Source: Thauera sp.
GTDB lineage: Bacteria; Pseudomonadota; Gammaproteobacteria; Burkholderiales; Rhodocyclaceae
Assembly: GCA_024235615.1 (NCBI GenBank)
Contig: JACKMB010000005.1
Location: 186,001-250,000 of the forward strand
Reading direction: 5' to 3'
Length of the DNA stretch: 64,000 nt
Of the stretch, positions 1-9,087 are shown in pieces. The translations under genes and the position numbers were made by a program. How positions within the stretch are numbered: the first letter of the stretch is position 1; each line of letters starts with the position of its first letter. Below the pieces are notes generated by a model. That model ran no database searches and was not told the DNA's origin. It saw only the letters and a program-made list of their open reading frames with translations.

Positions 1-353
1 TCCCGCGCCCAGTCGAGCGCGCGGTCGAGCACCTCGATGCCGCCGGTCACGAAGGGGTGGCGGTGGGCGCCGTACTTGGGGTGGTAGGGGTAGTCGGGGC
101 CGAAGATCCAGTGCCCGATCGGGATGCGCACCGCGTTGAGGCCGCGCGCGGCGATCCAGGCGAAGTCCTCGCGGGTGACGAAGCTGTCCCAGTGCCGGCG
201 CAGGCGCTCGGTGGCGGCGGGGCCGAGCTCGGCGCACCAGGTGGTCTCGTCGGTCGCCTCCAGGCCCTCGAACAGGCTGGGCACCATCCACTTCTCCAGC
301 AGCAGCCAGCTACCCAGGTTTACCCCGCGCAGCTTGGTACGCGTCGTTTCCAC
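1..353 (-). CDS. Glycoside hydrolase family 5 (glucanase), N-terminal part
   Basis: This is the first 117 codons of a gene that runs off the left edge of the window. The GTG start is preceded by a good ribosome binding site (GGGGAGG, 5 bases upstream). Residues 7-25 read RGVNLGSWLLLEKWMVPSL, the N-terminal signature of GH5 exo-1,3-beta-glucanase/cellulase-like enzymes, followed by the family's NAVRIPIGHW strand near residue 68. The protein would hydrolyse beta-glucans. No signal peptide is visible, so it may be cytoplasmic and act on imported oligosaccharides. The catalytic glutamates lie outside the window, so activity and exact subfamily cannot be judged. The family call is secure and the substrate is not. 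Confidence 0.8.
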   Translation of the reverse strand, partial: METTRTKLRGVNLGSWLLLEKWMVPSLFEGLEATDETTWCAELGPAATERLRRHWDSFVTREDFAWIAARGLNAVRIPIGHWIFGPDYPYHPKYGAHRHPFVTGGIEVLDRALDWAR

Positions 354-475
354 GAGAACCTCCCCTGCCCGGATCGGGCGTAATGGACATGGCTCATTCT
401 GGCAGCCAATCGCCCCCGGCGACCGTGAAAAAGCTCGCGCCCCGCCGCACCCCCGCCGAATGCGTCACGGCCCTG

Positions 476-500
476 TTCGCGCCTGCCGGCGCTCCTGCAT
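476..500. repeat. Single REP-like palindrome
   Basis: One copy of the short GC-rich palindrome family (reverse orientation, core TTCGCGCCTGCCGGCGCTC). It lies in the 236-bp region between the divergent GH5 gene and the yejK-like gene. I see no clear promoter in the rest of that region. Confidence 0.8.
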
Positions 501-589
501 AGCACCCACTCGTGGTGTCGGATTGGGGAAGCGACGCCCCCGTGCACGTGGCAGAATCGCGCCCCCGCTTCCCTGCCCGAGTCCGCCCC

Positions 590-1606
590 ATGCGCACCGT
601 CGAACACGTCGTCACCCACCTGATCGTCCACGCCCTGGTGCGCGAGCCCGGCACGCCCTCGCGCCTGGTGCTGCGCGAGGCGCCGTGCGCGCTCGACGCC
701 GCGGCGTTGCGCCTGGCCGAGCGCCTGTGCGCGCAGTACGAGAGCCGCAACGCCAAGGGCTTCGGTCGCTTCGAGGATGACGAGGAGAGCTACCCGCTCG
801 CACGCTGGCTGCGCGAGCACCAGGTCGACGAGACCCTCGACTTCACCACCCTGTCGCGCCAGCTCGCCGAGCGCGTGCAGGCCATCGCCGACGAGGAGGA
901 GCTCGAGGACGGCGGCCACCTGGTGCTCGCGCGCATCCGCGAGGGCGATGGCGACAGCCTGTGGGTGGCCCTGCTCGGCAGCGCCGAGGGCGTCGCGATC
1001 GGCGGCAGCCTGGAGCCGCTCGACTGCACCCACGTGGATTTCTCCGCGCTGCACGCCGCCGGCCGGGTCGACCTCGCCGGCTGGCGGCGCGGCGACGAGC
1101 GCTACCTCGGCTTCCTGCGCGGCCGCGGCAAGGGCGGCGCCTGGTTCAAGCGCGTGCTCGGCTGCAGCGATGTGATGGTGGCGCTGCAGGAGACCAAGAA
1201 GCTGGTTGCCACCCTCGACCGCTTCGTCGACACCGAGCGCCTCGCCCCGGCCACCCGCGACGCCGTGCTCGAACGCGCCCACGACTACCTCGACACCCTC
1301 GGCGAGGCCGGCGCGCCGGTGGTCTTCGAGGAGCTCGCGCGCGAGGTCTTCCCCGAGCAGCCCGAGCGCCTGGACGCGCTGCTCAAGGCCGCGGAGACGA
1401 GGATCGCGCCCGGCTTCGTGCCCAACCGCCGCGCCATCCGCCCGCTGGTGCGCTTCAGCGCCAGCGCGGAGAACTGGAAGCTGGAGTTCGAGCGCAGCGG
1501 CCTGCACTCCGGCGCGGTGCACTACGACCGCGCCACCGACACCCTGGTGCTGTCGGGCGTGCCGGACTACCTCAAGCGCATGCTGGACGAGGAAGACAAG
1601 GGCTGA
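590..1606 (+). CDS. Nucleoid-associated protein, YejK/NdpA family
   Basis: The 338-residue protein matches the 37-kDa nucleoid-associated protein family (YejK/NdpA), whose members are about 335 residues long and bind the nucleoid. Their precise role is unknown. The start is placed at the ATG giving MRTVEHVVTHLIVHAL, because family members begin at this point. An upstream in-frame GTG would add 26 residues of unlikely sequence. Family-like features are the N-terminal VTHLIVHAL helix, a central acidic DEEELEDGGHLVLARI strand and the C-terminal FERSGLHSG segment. The gene stands alone, with REP-like palindromes on both sides. Confidence 0.85.
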   Translation: MRTVEHVVTHLIVHALVREPGTPSRLVLREAPCALDAAALRLAERLCAQYESRNAKGFGRFEDDEESYPLARWLREHQVDETLDFTTLSRQLAERVQAIADEEELEDGGHLVLARIREGDGDSLWVALLGSAEGVAIGGSLEPLDCTHVDFSALHAAGRVDLAGWRRGDERYLGFLRGRGKGGAWFKRVLGCSDVMVALQETKKLVATLDRFVDTERLAPATRDAVLERAHDYLDTLGEAGAPVVFEELAREVFPEQPERLDALLKAAETRIAPGFVPNRRAIRPLVRFSASAENWKLEFERSGLHSGAVHYDRATDTLVLSGVPDYLKRMLDEEDKG

Positions 1607-1687
1607 GAAGACGGCCGCGAGCTCGTCTGCGCCGGCCGGTTGCCACCCTCCGCCGGGCGGAACCGCCTGCGCCGCTTCACCACCGAA

Positions 1688-2056
1688 TTCGCGGCTGCCG
1701 CCGCTCCTGCATCCACCCCCACCCCGGCGACGTTTCTCCTTAGGAGCGCCGGCAGGCGCACCCCCTCCGAAAACGCAACGCCTCATGTAGGAGCGCCGGC
1801 AGGCGCGAACCAACCTCTCCGAAGACGTAACGCTTCATGTAGGAATGCCGGCAGGCGCCAATCGGGCGCTGCAGCCGCCGCCGGCGTGGCCGCATGTCGG
1901 CAAGGCCGCATTCGCGCCTGCCGGCGCTCCTACAGGAACCGGCGCGGCTCCGATCTGCATGCGAAGCGCCGGCAGGCGCGAACTGCAGGAGACCCGCCCC
2001 GCGCGCCCTCCTCCGAAACCGCGACGCCTCATGTAGGAGCGCCGGCAGGCGCGAAC
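1688..2056. repeat. Cluster of eight REP-like palindromes
   Basis: The 467-bp gap between the convergent yejK and chrA genes holds eight copies of the palindrome family. The first is of the GCGGCTGCCGCCGC type (1688-1711). The others carry the GCGCCGGCAGGCGCG core, at 1740-1760, 1787-1810, 1839-1861, 1910-1933, 1961-1981 and 2033-2056, in both orientations. A looser match lies near 1865-1885. Copies are spaced about 25-50 bp apart and differ by a few substitutions. Nothing else is recognisable in the gap. Confidence 0.85.
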
Positions 2057-2073
2057 CGCCCTTCCCGCCCGCG

Positions 2074-3396
2074 CTACACCCCCAGCACCCCGCCCGCCAC
2101 CCCGCACGCGGCCACCACCAGCCAGGGCGGCCACTTCCACGACATCAGCGCGACCAGCGCCACGAGGCCGAGCGCGAAATCCTGCGGGCGGTGGATCGCG
2201 CTGGTCCACACCGGCTGGTACAGCGCCGCCAGCAACAGCCCCACCACCGCCGCGTTGATGCCGGCGAGCGCGGCCTGCATGCGCGCGTCGCCACGCAGGC
2301 GCTCCCAGAACGGCAGCGCACCCGCCACCAGCAGGAAGGACGGCGCGAACACGGCGAGCAGGCACACGACGCCGCCCAGCCAACCCCCGTAGCCCCCCTG
2401 CGCCGCGGCACCGAGGAAGGCGGCGAAGGTGAACAGCGGCCCCGGCACCGCCTGCGCCGCACCATAGCCGGCGAGAAAGGCCTCGCCGTCCACCCAGCCG
2501 GTCGGCACCACCTCGGCCTGCAGCAGCGGCAGCACCACATGGCCGCCGCCGAACACCAGCGCGCCCGAACGGTAGAAGGCATCCACGCGCGCAAGCCAGC
2601 CATCGGGCTGCAGCGCAGCGAGCAGCGGCAGGCCGGCGAGCAGCGCGAAGAAGGCTACGAGCCACAGCCACCCCGAGCGCGGCCCCGGTGCACCCGTATT
2701 CGGCCGCAGGGCCACCGAGTCCGGATCGGATACTCCCGCAGGTGGCACCGACACACTCGAGCGCGGATCGAGCGTGCCCGCACGCGCTCCCGAGGAAGCC
2801 GCGCCCCGCGTCGCCGCCGTGGGTTCGCTGCCCCCGCCCTCCGCCTGCGCGCGGAACAGCACCATCCCGGCCAGCCCCGCGAGCGCGATCACCCCCACCT
2901 GCGACCACGCCGTCGGCAGCGCCAGCACCACGCAGGCCGCGAGCGCCATCAGGCCGATGCGCGCGCGGTCGGTGCACAGCTTGCCCGCCATGCCCCACAC
3001 CGCCTGCGCCACCACCGCCACCGCCACCACCTTGAGCCCGTGCAGCACGCCGGGCGGCAGCGCGTCGCCATGGCGCGCGAGGCCGAGCGCGAAGAGGATC
3101 AGCACGATCGCCGAGGGCAGCGTGAAGCCCGCCCACGCCGCCAGCGCCCCACGATACCCGGCGCGCCGCAGCCCGAGCGCCATGCCCACCTGGCTGCTCG
3201 CCGGCCCGGGCAGGAACTGGCACAGCGCCACCAGGTCGGCATAGGCGCGCTCGTCCAGCCAGCGCCTGCGCGCGACGAACTCGGCGTGGAAATAGCCCAG
3301 GTGCGCCACCGGCCCGCCGAAGGAGGTGAGGCCCAGGCGCAGGAAGATCAGGAACACGGCCCACGGGCTGTGCTCGGTGTGCTTCGCTTCGTTCAT
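2074..3396 (-). CDS. chrA: Chromate transporter, long-chain ChrA family
   Basis: The 440-residue membrane protein has two homologous CHR domains, about residues 14-185 and 245-435. Both carry family signatures: SFGGPVAHLGYF and FLPGPASSQVGMALG in the first half, FGGGHVVLPLLQ and AVPGPLFTFAAFLGA in the second. CHR proteins export chromate or move other anions across the inner membrane. A Pro/Ser/Gly-rich linker of about 60 residues separates the halves. The ATG giving MNEAKHTEHS is chosen because the upstream extension is Arg-rich and unlike the family. No chrB regulator lies next to it, so the substrate is inferred from the family only. Confidence 0.9.
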   Translation of the reverse strand: MNEAKHTEHSPWAVFLIFLRLGLTSFGGPVAHLGYFHAEFVARRRWLDERAYADLVALCQFLPGPASSQVGMALGLRRAGYRGALAAWAGFTLPSAIVLILFALGLARHGDALPPGVLHGLKVVAVAVVAQAVWGMAGKLCTDRARIGLMALAACVVLALPTAWSQVGVIALAGLAGMVLFRAQAEGGGSEPTAATRGAASSGARAGTLDPRSSVSVPPAGVSDPDSVALRPNTGAPGPRSGWLWLVAFFALLAGLPLLAALQPDGWLARVDAFYRSGALVFGGGHVVLPLLQAEVVPTGWVDGEAFLAGYGAAQAVPGPLFTFAAFLGAAAQGGYGGWLGGVVCLLAVFAPSFLLVAGALPFWERLRGDARMQAALAGINAAVVGLLLAALYQPVWTSAIHRPQDFALGLVALVALMSWKWPPWLVVAACGVAGGVLGV

Positions 3397-3541
3397 GTCG
3401 CGTTTCGCAAAAGAGGATCGGGTCGTGCTGGTTGATCGGAATCGACTTCTCCGGGCACGGGCGCATGGCCTGCCCCGTCCGCGCATCGACGAGGCAGGAC
3501 GCAGGATCGACAGCGGCGGGGGCCGCCTCCGGCGATCCCGC

Positions 3542-4483
3542 TCACCTCAGCCGCAGGATCCGCACCGCCCCCGCCAGCACCACCACCGCGATCAGCAGGC
3601 CGATGATCCAGTCCGGCCACGGCGTCCCCAGCCAGGCCACCAGCGCGCCGGCGCCGATCACGCCGAGGTTGGCGATGACGTCGTTGGCCGAGAAGATGTA
3701 GCTCGCCTTCATGTGCACGCCGCCCTCGCGGTGGCGGGCGATCAGCACCAGGCAGGCGACGTTGGCCGCGAGCGCGAGCAGCGCGATGCCCATCATGCCC
3801 ACCGGCTCGGGCATCGCGCCGGCGAGCATGCGGCGCACCACCTCGGCGAGCGCACCGAGCGCCAGCACCAGCTGCAGCACGCCGGCCAGCCGCGCCGCGG
3901 CGAGCTTGTGGCGCGCCGCCCGCCCCACCGCATAGAGCGCCACGCCATACACCGCGGCGTCGGCGAACATGTCCATGGCGTCGGCGATCAGGCCGGCCGA
4001 GCGCGCCCACAGGCCGGCGCCAAGCTCCACCACGAACATCGACGCATTGATCGCGAGCAGGGTCCACAGCACGCGCGCCTCCGCCGCATCGTCGCCGGGC
4101 GCGGCGGACTGCATCTCGCCGGCGGCCAGCGCCCGCGACTCGGCCAGCTCGGCGCCGTAGCCCAGCGGCACAAGGCGGGCGAGGATCGCCTGCGGGTCGC
4201 CGTCGTGATCCACCGTCAGCCGCCGCCCGGCGAGGTCGAACGCCAGCGCCGCCACCGCCGCATCGGCCAGGCGCAGGCGGATCATCTGCTCCTCGGACGG
4301 GCAGTCCATGCCGGGGATGCGGAACACGCTGCGCGTGCGCGCCGCAGCGGAACCCAGGCGCACGGCAGGCCCGGCGCCCGTCGCCAGCCGCTGCAGCCTC
4401 GGCCTGGGCACCGCGCCGCCGCACTGGCCACAACAGCCGCCTGCAGCGTGGTCGTCGCCATTCATCGAGGGCTTGTCGCTCAA
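3542..4483 (-). CDS. Cation diffusion facilitator-like transporter with degenerate HMA domain
   Basis: The 313-residue protein has a Cys-rich N-terminus (CCGQC, residues 17-21), a ferredoxin-fold HMA-like domain (about 52-115) and a six-helix CDF membrane domain (about 137-313). The usual HMA CxxC is reduced to GMDCPSEE with one cysteine. In the membrane part, D168, D171 and D175 (GLIADAMDMFADA) and the later SANDVIANLG motif are the expected metal-site positions. The cytoplasmic C-terminal domain of typical CDF proteins is missing, since the protein ends just after helix six. Metal specificity cannot be read from the sequence. It lies 10 bp downstream of the hemerythrin gene and is probably cotranscribed with it. 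Confidence 0.8.
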   Translation of the reverse strand: MSDKPSMNGDDHAAGGCCGQCGGAVPRPRLQRLATGAGPAVRLGSAAARTRSVFRIPGMDCPSEEQMIRLRLADAAVAALAFDLAGRRLTVDHDGDPQAILARLVPLGYGAELAESRALAAGEMQSAAPGDDAAEARVLWTLLAINASMFVVELGAGLWARSAGLIADAMDMFADAAVYGVALYAVGRAARHKLAAARLAGVLQLVLALGALAEVVRRMLAGAMPEPVGMMGIALLALAANVACLVLIARHREGGVHMKASYIFSANDVIANLGVIGAGALVAWLGTPWPDWIIGLLIAVVVLAGAVRILRLR

Positions 4484-4493
4484 ATCGCCACTC

Positions 4494-4928
4494 CTAACGC
4501 ACGACCGGCTTGCGGAACAGCGGCACGAGCAGCATGTCCGCCTTCATCACGTGATCCACCAGCCACTTGCGCAGGAAGGCGGTGATCTCGCCGCTCTGCG
4601 CCTTGATGCCCTCCACCCCGCCGTCGGGATCCTCGAGGGTGGCATGGATGCGCTGCGCGAGGATGTCGATCTCGGCCAGCAGCGCGCGGTGCTCGCGCTT
4701 GTGCTGGTCGAGATGGAGGTAGCCGTAGGCGATCTGGATGCGCTCCTCGCGCTCGAAGTGGTATTCGGCGTAGCGCCGCAGCTCGATCAGCGCCAGGTCG
4801 ACGTTGCGCGGGTCGTCCGGGAAGCGCAGCACGAGCTCGACCGTGTTGATGAGCAGGATCAGGTAGCGGTGGTCGGCGTCGATGTCGTCTTGGCCGATAC
4901 GGAATTGCGGTCGCCAGAAGATGGGCAT
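4494..4928 (-). CDS. Bacteriohemerythrin-like diiron protein
   Basis: This 144-residue single-domain hemerythrin carries the complete set of diiron ligands in canonical order: H20, H57, E61, H76, H80, H126 and D131. It should bind oxygen reversibly at a non-haem diiron centre. Such proteins serve in oxygen sensing, delivery or iron handling in microaerobic bacteria. Its short distance (10 bp) to the downstream cation transporter suggests a joint transcript and perhaps a link to metal homeostasis, which is an inference. No sensor or signalling domain is fused to it. Confidence 0.9.
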   Translation of the reverse strand: MPIFWRPQFRIGQDDIDADHRYLILLINTVELVLRFPDDPRNVDLALIELRRYAEYHFEREERIQIAYGYLHLDQHKREHRALLAEIDILAQRIHATLEDPDGGVEGIKAQSGEITAFLRKWLVDHVMKADMLLVPLFRKPVVR

Positions 4929-5002
4929 GGGAGTCTCGGGAGCCGTTCAGGGTCGTGGAAAGGCGGCGCGCAGGATTGTCGCCGATGCCGCCGCCGCGGG
5001 CA

Positions 5003-5632
5003 TCACGCGACGGCGTCGCACCCTGCCCCGCGACGGAAGACCAGGCTGAGGTTGTTGGCCGGCATGCCCACCACCTCCTCCAGCACGAAGCCGCAGCGCT
5101 GCGCCTCGGCTTCCACCGTCTCCAGGTCGCGCACCGCGAAGCGCGCATCGATGCTGCGCAGCCACTCGTCGAACTCGGCGTTGCTCGGCGCGGTGTGCGC
5201 GCTGCCCCGGCGGTAGGGGCCGTAGCAGACCACCACGCCGCCCGCGGGCAGGACCTCGGCCGCGCCGGCAAACAGCGCGGGCGTGGTCGGCCAGGGCGAG
5301 TAATGCAGCACGTTGATCGCCACGACGGCATCCGCCGCGGCGACCGGCCAGGGCGTGGCGGCGAGGTCGAAGCACAGCGGCGGCAACACGTTGGGCAGCG
5401 CGGCGTGCACCACCCAGTCGGTGATCGAGGCCAGCGCCGCGGGGTCGGCCTCGCTCGGCTGCCAGCGCAGCGCGGAGAGGTGGCGGGCAAAATGCACCGC
5501 GTGCTCGCCGGTGCCGCTGCCGAGCTCAAGCACCAGCCCTGCGCTCGGCAGCACGCGCTGCAGCACGGCGAGGATGGGGTCGCGGTTACGCGCGGCGGAG
5601 GGCGAGAACTGGCGGCGGTCGAAAGGAGACAT
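5003..5632 (-). CDS. SAM-dependent methyltransferase-like protein, DUF938
   Basis: The 209-residue protein has a Rossmann methyltransferase core with motif I LELGSGTGEHAVHFA (about residues 35-49) and the family-typical N-terminus FSPSAARNRDPILAVLQ. It belongs to the DUF938 family, of unknown substrate. A YGPYRRG segment near residue 140 is also family-typical. It lies divergent from the CoA-transferase gene, with 125 bp between them. It is not obviously linked to the downstream hemerythrin gene (74 bp gap). Confidence 0.85.
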   Translation of the reverse strand: MSPFDRRQFSPSAARNRDPILAVLQRVLPSAGLVLELGSGTGEHAVHFARHLSALRWQPSEADPAALASITDWVVHAALPNVLPPLCFDLAATPWPVAAADAVVAINVLHYSPWPTTPALFAGAAEVLPAGGVVVCYGPYRRGSAHTAPSNAEFDEWLRSIDARFAVRDLETVEAEAQRCGFVLEEVVGMPANNLSLVFRRGAGCDAVA

Positions 5633-5757
5633 GGAGTTCGACGGGCTTGTTGAATGAGGTTTCGATTATCGCCCGCTCCGGCTCGGCGACGCGATGCAAG
5701 GATCTTCCTGCCGACACGGGGATAATGACCCCATTCCTATCACCGCCCCACCCCGCC

Positions 5758-6957
5758 ATGACCACACCCACCAAACCCCTCGCCGGCATCAAGGTCGTCG
5801 AGCTCGGCACGCTCATCGCCGGCCCCTTCGCCGCGCGCATCCTCGCCGAGTTCGGCGCCGAGGTGATCAAGATCGAATCCCCCGACGGCGGCGACCCGTT
5901 GCGCAAGTGGCGCAAGCTCTACGAGGGCACCTCGCTGTGGTGGTACCTGCAGGCGCGCAACAAGAAGTCGGTGACGGTGAACCTGAAGCACCCGGACGGC
6001 GTCGAGGTGGTGCGCCGGCTGGTGGCCGAGGCCGACATCGTGGTGGAGAACTTCCGCCCCGGCGTGCTCGACAAGCTCGGCCTGGGCTGGGAGGCGCTGT
6101 CGAAGATCAACTCCGGCCTGGTCATGGTGCGCCTGTCGGGCTTCGGCCAGAGCGGGCCGATGGCGCAGCAGCCGGGCTTCGGCGCCATCGGCGAGTCGAT
6201 GGGCGGGCTGCGCTACGTGACCGGCTTTCCCGACCGCCCGCCGGTGAAGACCGGGATCTCGATCGGCGACTCGATCGCCGCGCTGTGGGGAGCGCTCGGC
6301 GCGCTGATGGCGCTGCGCCACAAGGAGGTCAATGGCGGCGCGGGCCAGGTGGTGGATGTCGCGCTCTACGAGGCGGTGTTCGCGATGATGGAGTCGCTGG
6401 TGCCGGAGTTCGACGTGTTCGGCTTCGTGCGCGAGCGCACCGGCAACATCATGCCGGGCATCACGCCGTCGAACACCCACACCACCCGCGACGGCCGCCA
6501 CATCACCATCGGTGCCAACGGCGACGCGATCTTCCGCCGCCTGATGCGCGCGATGGGCCGCGAGGACCTCGCCGAGGACCCGACGCTCGCCGACAACGCC
6601 GGCCGCGACGCGCGCCGCGACGAGTTGTACGCGCTCATCGACGCCTGGGTGGCGCAGCACGACGAGGCCGCGGTGCTGGCGACGCTGGCCGCCGCCGAGG
6701 TGCCGGCCTCGCGCATCTACTCGGTGGCCGACATGTTCGCCGATCCGCAATTCCTCGCCCGCGAGATGCTGCACACGGTGACGCTGCCCGACGGCCGCGA
6801 CTGCCGCATGCCGGGCGTGGTGCCCAGGCTGTCGGCCACGCCGGGCGGCAGCGAGTGGATCGGGCCGGCGCTGGGCGAACACACCGACGCGGTGCTGGCG
6901 GGGCTGGGTTACGACGAGGCCCGCATCGCCGCGCTGCGCGCGGCCGGCGCGATCTGA
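5758..6957 (+). CDS. Class III CoA-transferase (CaiB/BaiF family)
   Basis: The 399-residue protein is a family III CoA-transferase, which moves CoA between carboxylic acids through an aspartyl-CoA thioester. Family signatures include GIKVVELGTLIAGPFAARILAEFGAEVIKIE-like sequence at the N-terminus, VVENFRPG near residue 98 and SGFGQSGP near 127. D171 in SIGDSIAAL is the likely catalytic aspartate. The start is the ATG giving MTTPTKPLAG, which matches family starts. The 37-codon upstream extension is non-homologous. The substrate is unknown. The gene is alone on its strand, so context does not help. Confidence 0.9.
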   Translation: MTTPTKPLAGIKVVELGTLIAGPFAARILAEFGAEVIKIESPDGGDPLRKWRKLYEGTSLWWYLQARNKKSVTVNLKHPDGVEVVRRLVAEADIVVENFRPGVLDKLGLGWEALSKINSGLVMVRLSGFGQSGPMAQQPGFGAIGESMGGLRYVTGFPDRPPVKTGISIGDSIAALWGALGALMALRHKEVNGGAGQVVDVALYEAVFAMMESLVPEFDVFGFVRERTGNIMPGITPSNTHTTRDGRHITIGANGDAIFRRLMRAMGREDLAEDPTLADNAGRDARRDELYALIDAWVAQHDEAAVLATLAAAEVPASRIYSVADMFADPQFLAREMLHTVTLPDGRDCRMPGVVPRLSATPGGSEWIGPALGEHTDAVLAGLGYDEARIAALRAAGAI

Positions 6958-6997
6958 TCCGGCGATCTCCAGGCCCGGATCTCCATGCGGGAGGCCC

Positions 6998-7023
6998 ATG
7001 CAGGAGCGCCGGCAGGCGCGAAT
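6998..7023. repeat. Single REP-like palindrome
   Basis: One copy with the GAGCGCCGGCAGGCGCGAA core. It sits in the 130-bp gap between the convergent CoA-transferase and MFS genes. Confidence 0.8.
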
Positions 7024-7087
7024 ACAGCGCTGAAACAAGCGCCGCCCCCATCGGCGCCGCCCGCCTCGCCTCACCCGCCCCACGCAG

Positions 7088-8272
7088 TCAAGCCTGGCGC
7101 GGCACCCGGCCGACCAGCCCCCAGGCCACCGCCGCGGTCGCCACGCTCCAGAACCACACGCCGTGGATCATCGGCAGCGACGTACCGTCCATGCTCGCGC
7201 CCAGCCACTGCCCCATCGCGAAGGCCACCACCATCATCACGAAGCCGCTCATCGCCGAGGCGGCGCCCGCCGCCTTCGGGAAGGGCCCGACCGCGCCCGC
7301 CTGGCCGCAGGGCTGGTGGATGCCATGCCCGAGCATGTAGATCAGCATCGGCAGCAGGATCGGCCACACCCCCTCCAGGCCGGCCATCCCGCCGAGCCCG
7401 AGCAGGCTGCCACCCAGCAGCGAGAACACGCCGCCGATCGCCACCGTGCGCTGCACCCCGAAGCGCACCAGCAGGCGCCGGCACAGCAGGGTCCCGCCCA
7501 CATAGGCCAGGACGATCACGAACATCAGCGCGGCATACTCGATGCGCGACAGCTCCATCAGGCGGATGAACACGAAGGACGAGGCCGCCAGCAGGGTGAA
7601 CAGGCCGCCGTAGGTCGCCGCGGCCAGCAGCGCGAAGGCGAGGAAGGTGGGGTTGCGCAGGATGGCGAGCCAGGTGCGCACCAGCGTGCCCGGGCGCAGC
7701 GCATCCGGATCGGGGCGCTGCAGCGTCTCCTCGAAGCGCAGCGCGATCAGCGCCAGCGTGGCGGCACCGAACAGCGCCGGCGCCGACAGCGCGATGCGCC
7801 AGCCGAAGAACTCCGCGAGCACGCCGCCGAGCGGGATGCTCAGGCAGGCGATCACGCCCAGCCCGGTGAGCCCCTTGCTGATCGCGCGCGCACCGAGCTC
7901 GGGACTGTAGAGGTCGCGCACCAGCGCACGCGCGCACATCACCGAGGCCCCCAGCGCCGCACCCTGGACGATCCGCCACAGCAGCAGCGCCTCCATCGAC
8001 CCAGCGAGCGCGCCGCCCACCGCCCCCACGACATAGGTCGCCAGCCCGAGCAGGAGCACCGGCCGGCGGCCGAAGCGGTCCGAGATCGGCCCCCACACCA
8101 GCTGCGACAGGCCGAAGGCGAGCAGCAGTCCGGACAGCGTGAGCTGCGCCTGGGCCACCGTGGCGCCGAGGTCCTGGGTGAGCGCGGGCAGCGCCGGCAG
8201 GTAGAGATCGGTGGTAACCGGCTGGAGGCCGAGCAGCAGCGACAGGACGAGGACGATGAAGGCGGTCGACAT
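7088..8272 (-). CDS. Bcr/CflA-type MFS drug exporter
   Basis: The 394-residue, twelve-helix major facilitator protein belongs to the DHA1 Bcr/CflA subfamily. It shows TDLYLPALP in helix 1, LVWGPISDRFGRRPVLLLG between helices 2 and 3, and ARALVRDLY after helix 4. It should export drugs or metabolites by proton antiport in the inner membrane. The start chosen (MSTAFIVLVLSLL) places helix 1 at the N-terminus. The longer frame upstream belongs to intergenic DNA. That gap of 166 bp holds an inverted repeat (GGGCGAA at 8324-8330, TTCGCCC at 8342-8348), which could terminate the catabolic operon or act as an operator. Confidence 0.85.
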   Translation of the reverse strand: MSTAFIVLVLSLLLGLQPVTTDLYLPALPALTQDLGATVAQAQLTLSGLLLAFGLSQLVWGPISDRFGRRPVLLLGLATYVVGAVGGALAGSMEALLLWRIVQGAALGASVMCARALVRDLYSPELGARAISKGLTGLGVIACLSIPLGGVLAEFFGWRIALSAPALFGAATLALIALRFEETLQRPDPDALRPGTLVRTWLAILRNPTFLAFALLAAATYGGLFTLLAASSFVFIRLMELSRIEYAALMFVIVLAYVGGTLLCRRLLVRFGVQRTVAIGGVFSLLGGSLLGLGGMAGLEGVWPILLPMLIYMLGHGIHQPCGQAGAVGPFPKAAGAASAMSGFVMMVVAFAMGQWLGASMDGTSLPMIHGVWFWSVATAAVAWGLVGRVPRQA

Positions 8273-8438
8273 CGGGACTCCGACAAGGGGGAAAGCAAGC
8301 CCACGCAACATAGCGCCGGCGGCGGGCGAAAGGGTGAACAGTTCGCCCCCCGGCAACCTCGCGCGCATCAAGCCCGAGCCCCTGCGCCCACCGTTTCCGA
8401 GCCCTCGCCGGCGGCGTCGGAGCGACCGTGCAGGCTGC

Positions 8439-9083
8439 TCACTCGGCGTCGGGCTGGGCCTCGGGCGCGGCGCGGCGGAAGGCCTCCAGGCCGGCGCAGC
8501 GGTCCGCGATGCGCAGCACCGTCGGCATCGCCGACAGCTCGCAGCCGAAGCGGCGGGCGTTGAAGACCTGCGGCACCAGGCAGCAGTCGGCCAGGCCGGG
8601 GGTGTCGCCGTGGCAGAACGCGCCGGTGCGCGCATCGCCGGCGAGCATCGCCTCGACCGCCTGCAGGCCGACGCCGATCCAGTGCCGGTACCAGGCGTTC
8701 TTCTGCGCCTCGCTCGCGCCGAGCTCGCGCGTGAGGTACTGCAGCACGCGCAGGTTGTTCACCGGGTGGATGTCGCAGGCGATCGCCTGCGCGATCGCGC
8801 GCACGCGGGCGCGGTCGAGCGCCGCGGCGGGCAGCAACGCGGGCTGCGGGTGGGTCTCCTCGAGATACTCGACGATCGCCAGCGACTGCGTCAGCACCTG
8901 GCCCGCATCCTCCAGCGCCGGCACCAGCCCGGCGGGGTTGAGCCCGAGGTAGGCCGGCTGGCGGTGCTCGCCGCCGCCGCGCACCAGGTGCACCGGCACG
9001 GCCTCGTAGTCCAGGCCCTTGAGGTGCAACGCGATGCGCACGCGATAGGCGGCGGAGCTGCGGAAATAGGTGTGGAGCTTCAT
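8439..9083 (-). CDS. maiA: Maleylacetoacetate/maleylpyruvate isomerase (zeta-class GST)
   Basis: The 214-residue protein has a thioredoxin-like N-terminal domain with the zeta-GST signature SSAAYRVRIAL (residues 9-19, with the active-site serines) and a helical C-terminal domain. Zeta-class enzymes use glutathione to isomerise the cis double bond of maleylacetoacetate or maleylpyruvate, the product of gentisate/homogentisate-type ring cleavage, to the fumaryl form. It is the last gene of the catabolic operon, 4 bp after the FAH gene, whose product would act next. Which of the two substrates it uses cannot be decided from sequence. Confidence 0.88.
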   Translation of the reverse strand: MKLHTYFRSSAAYRVRIALHLKGLDYEAVPVHLVRGGGEHRQPAYLGLNPAGLVPALEDAGQVLTQSLAIVEYLEETHPQPALLPAAALDRARVRAIAQAIACDIHPVNNLRVLQYLTRELGASEAQKNAWYRHWIGVGLQAVEAMLAGDARTGAFCHGDTPGLADCCLVPQVFNARRFGCELSAMPTVLRIADRCAGLEAFRRAAPEAQPDAE

Positions 9084-9087
9084 CCCC

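Noticed and set aside
320-1813. Long open frames antisense to real genes, for example the 497-codon minus frame across yejK
   Set aside because: High GC gives long shadow frames. Their Ala/Arg/Gly-rich sequences show no family signature, while the opposite strand encodes a recognisable protein.
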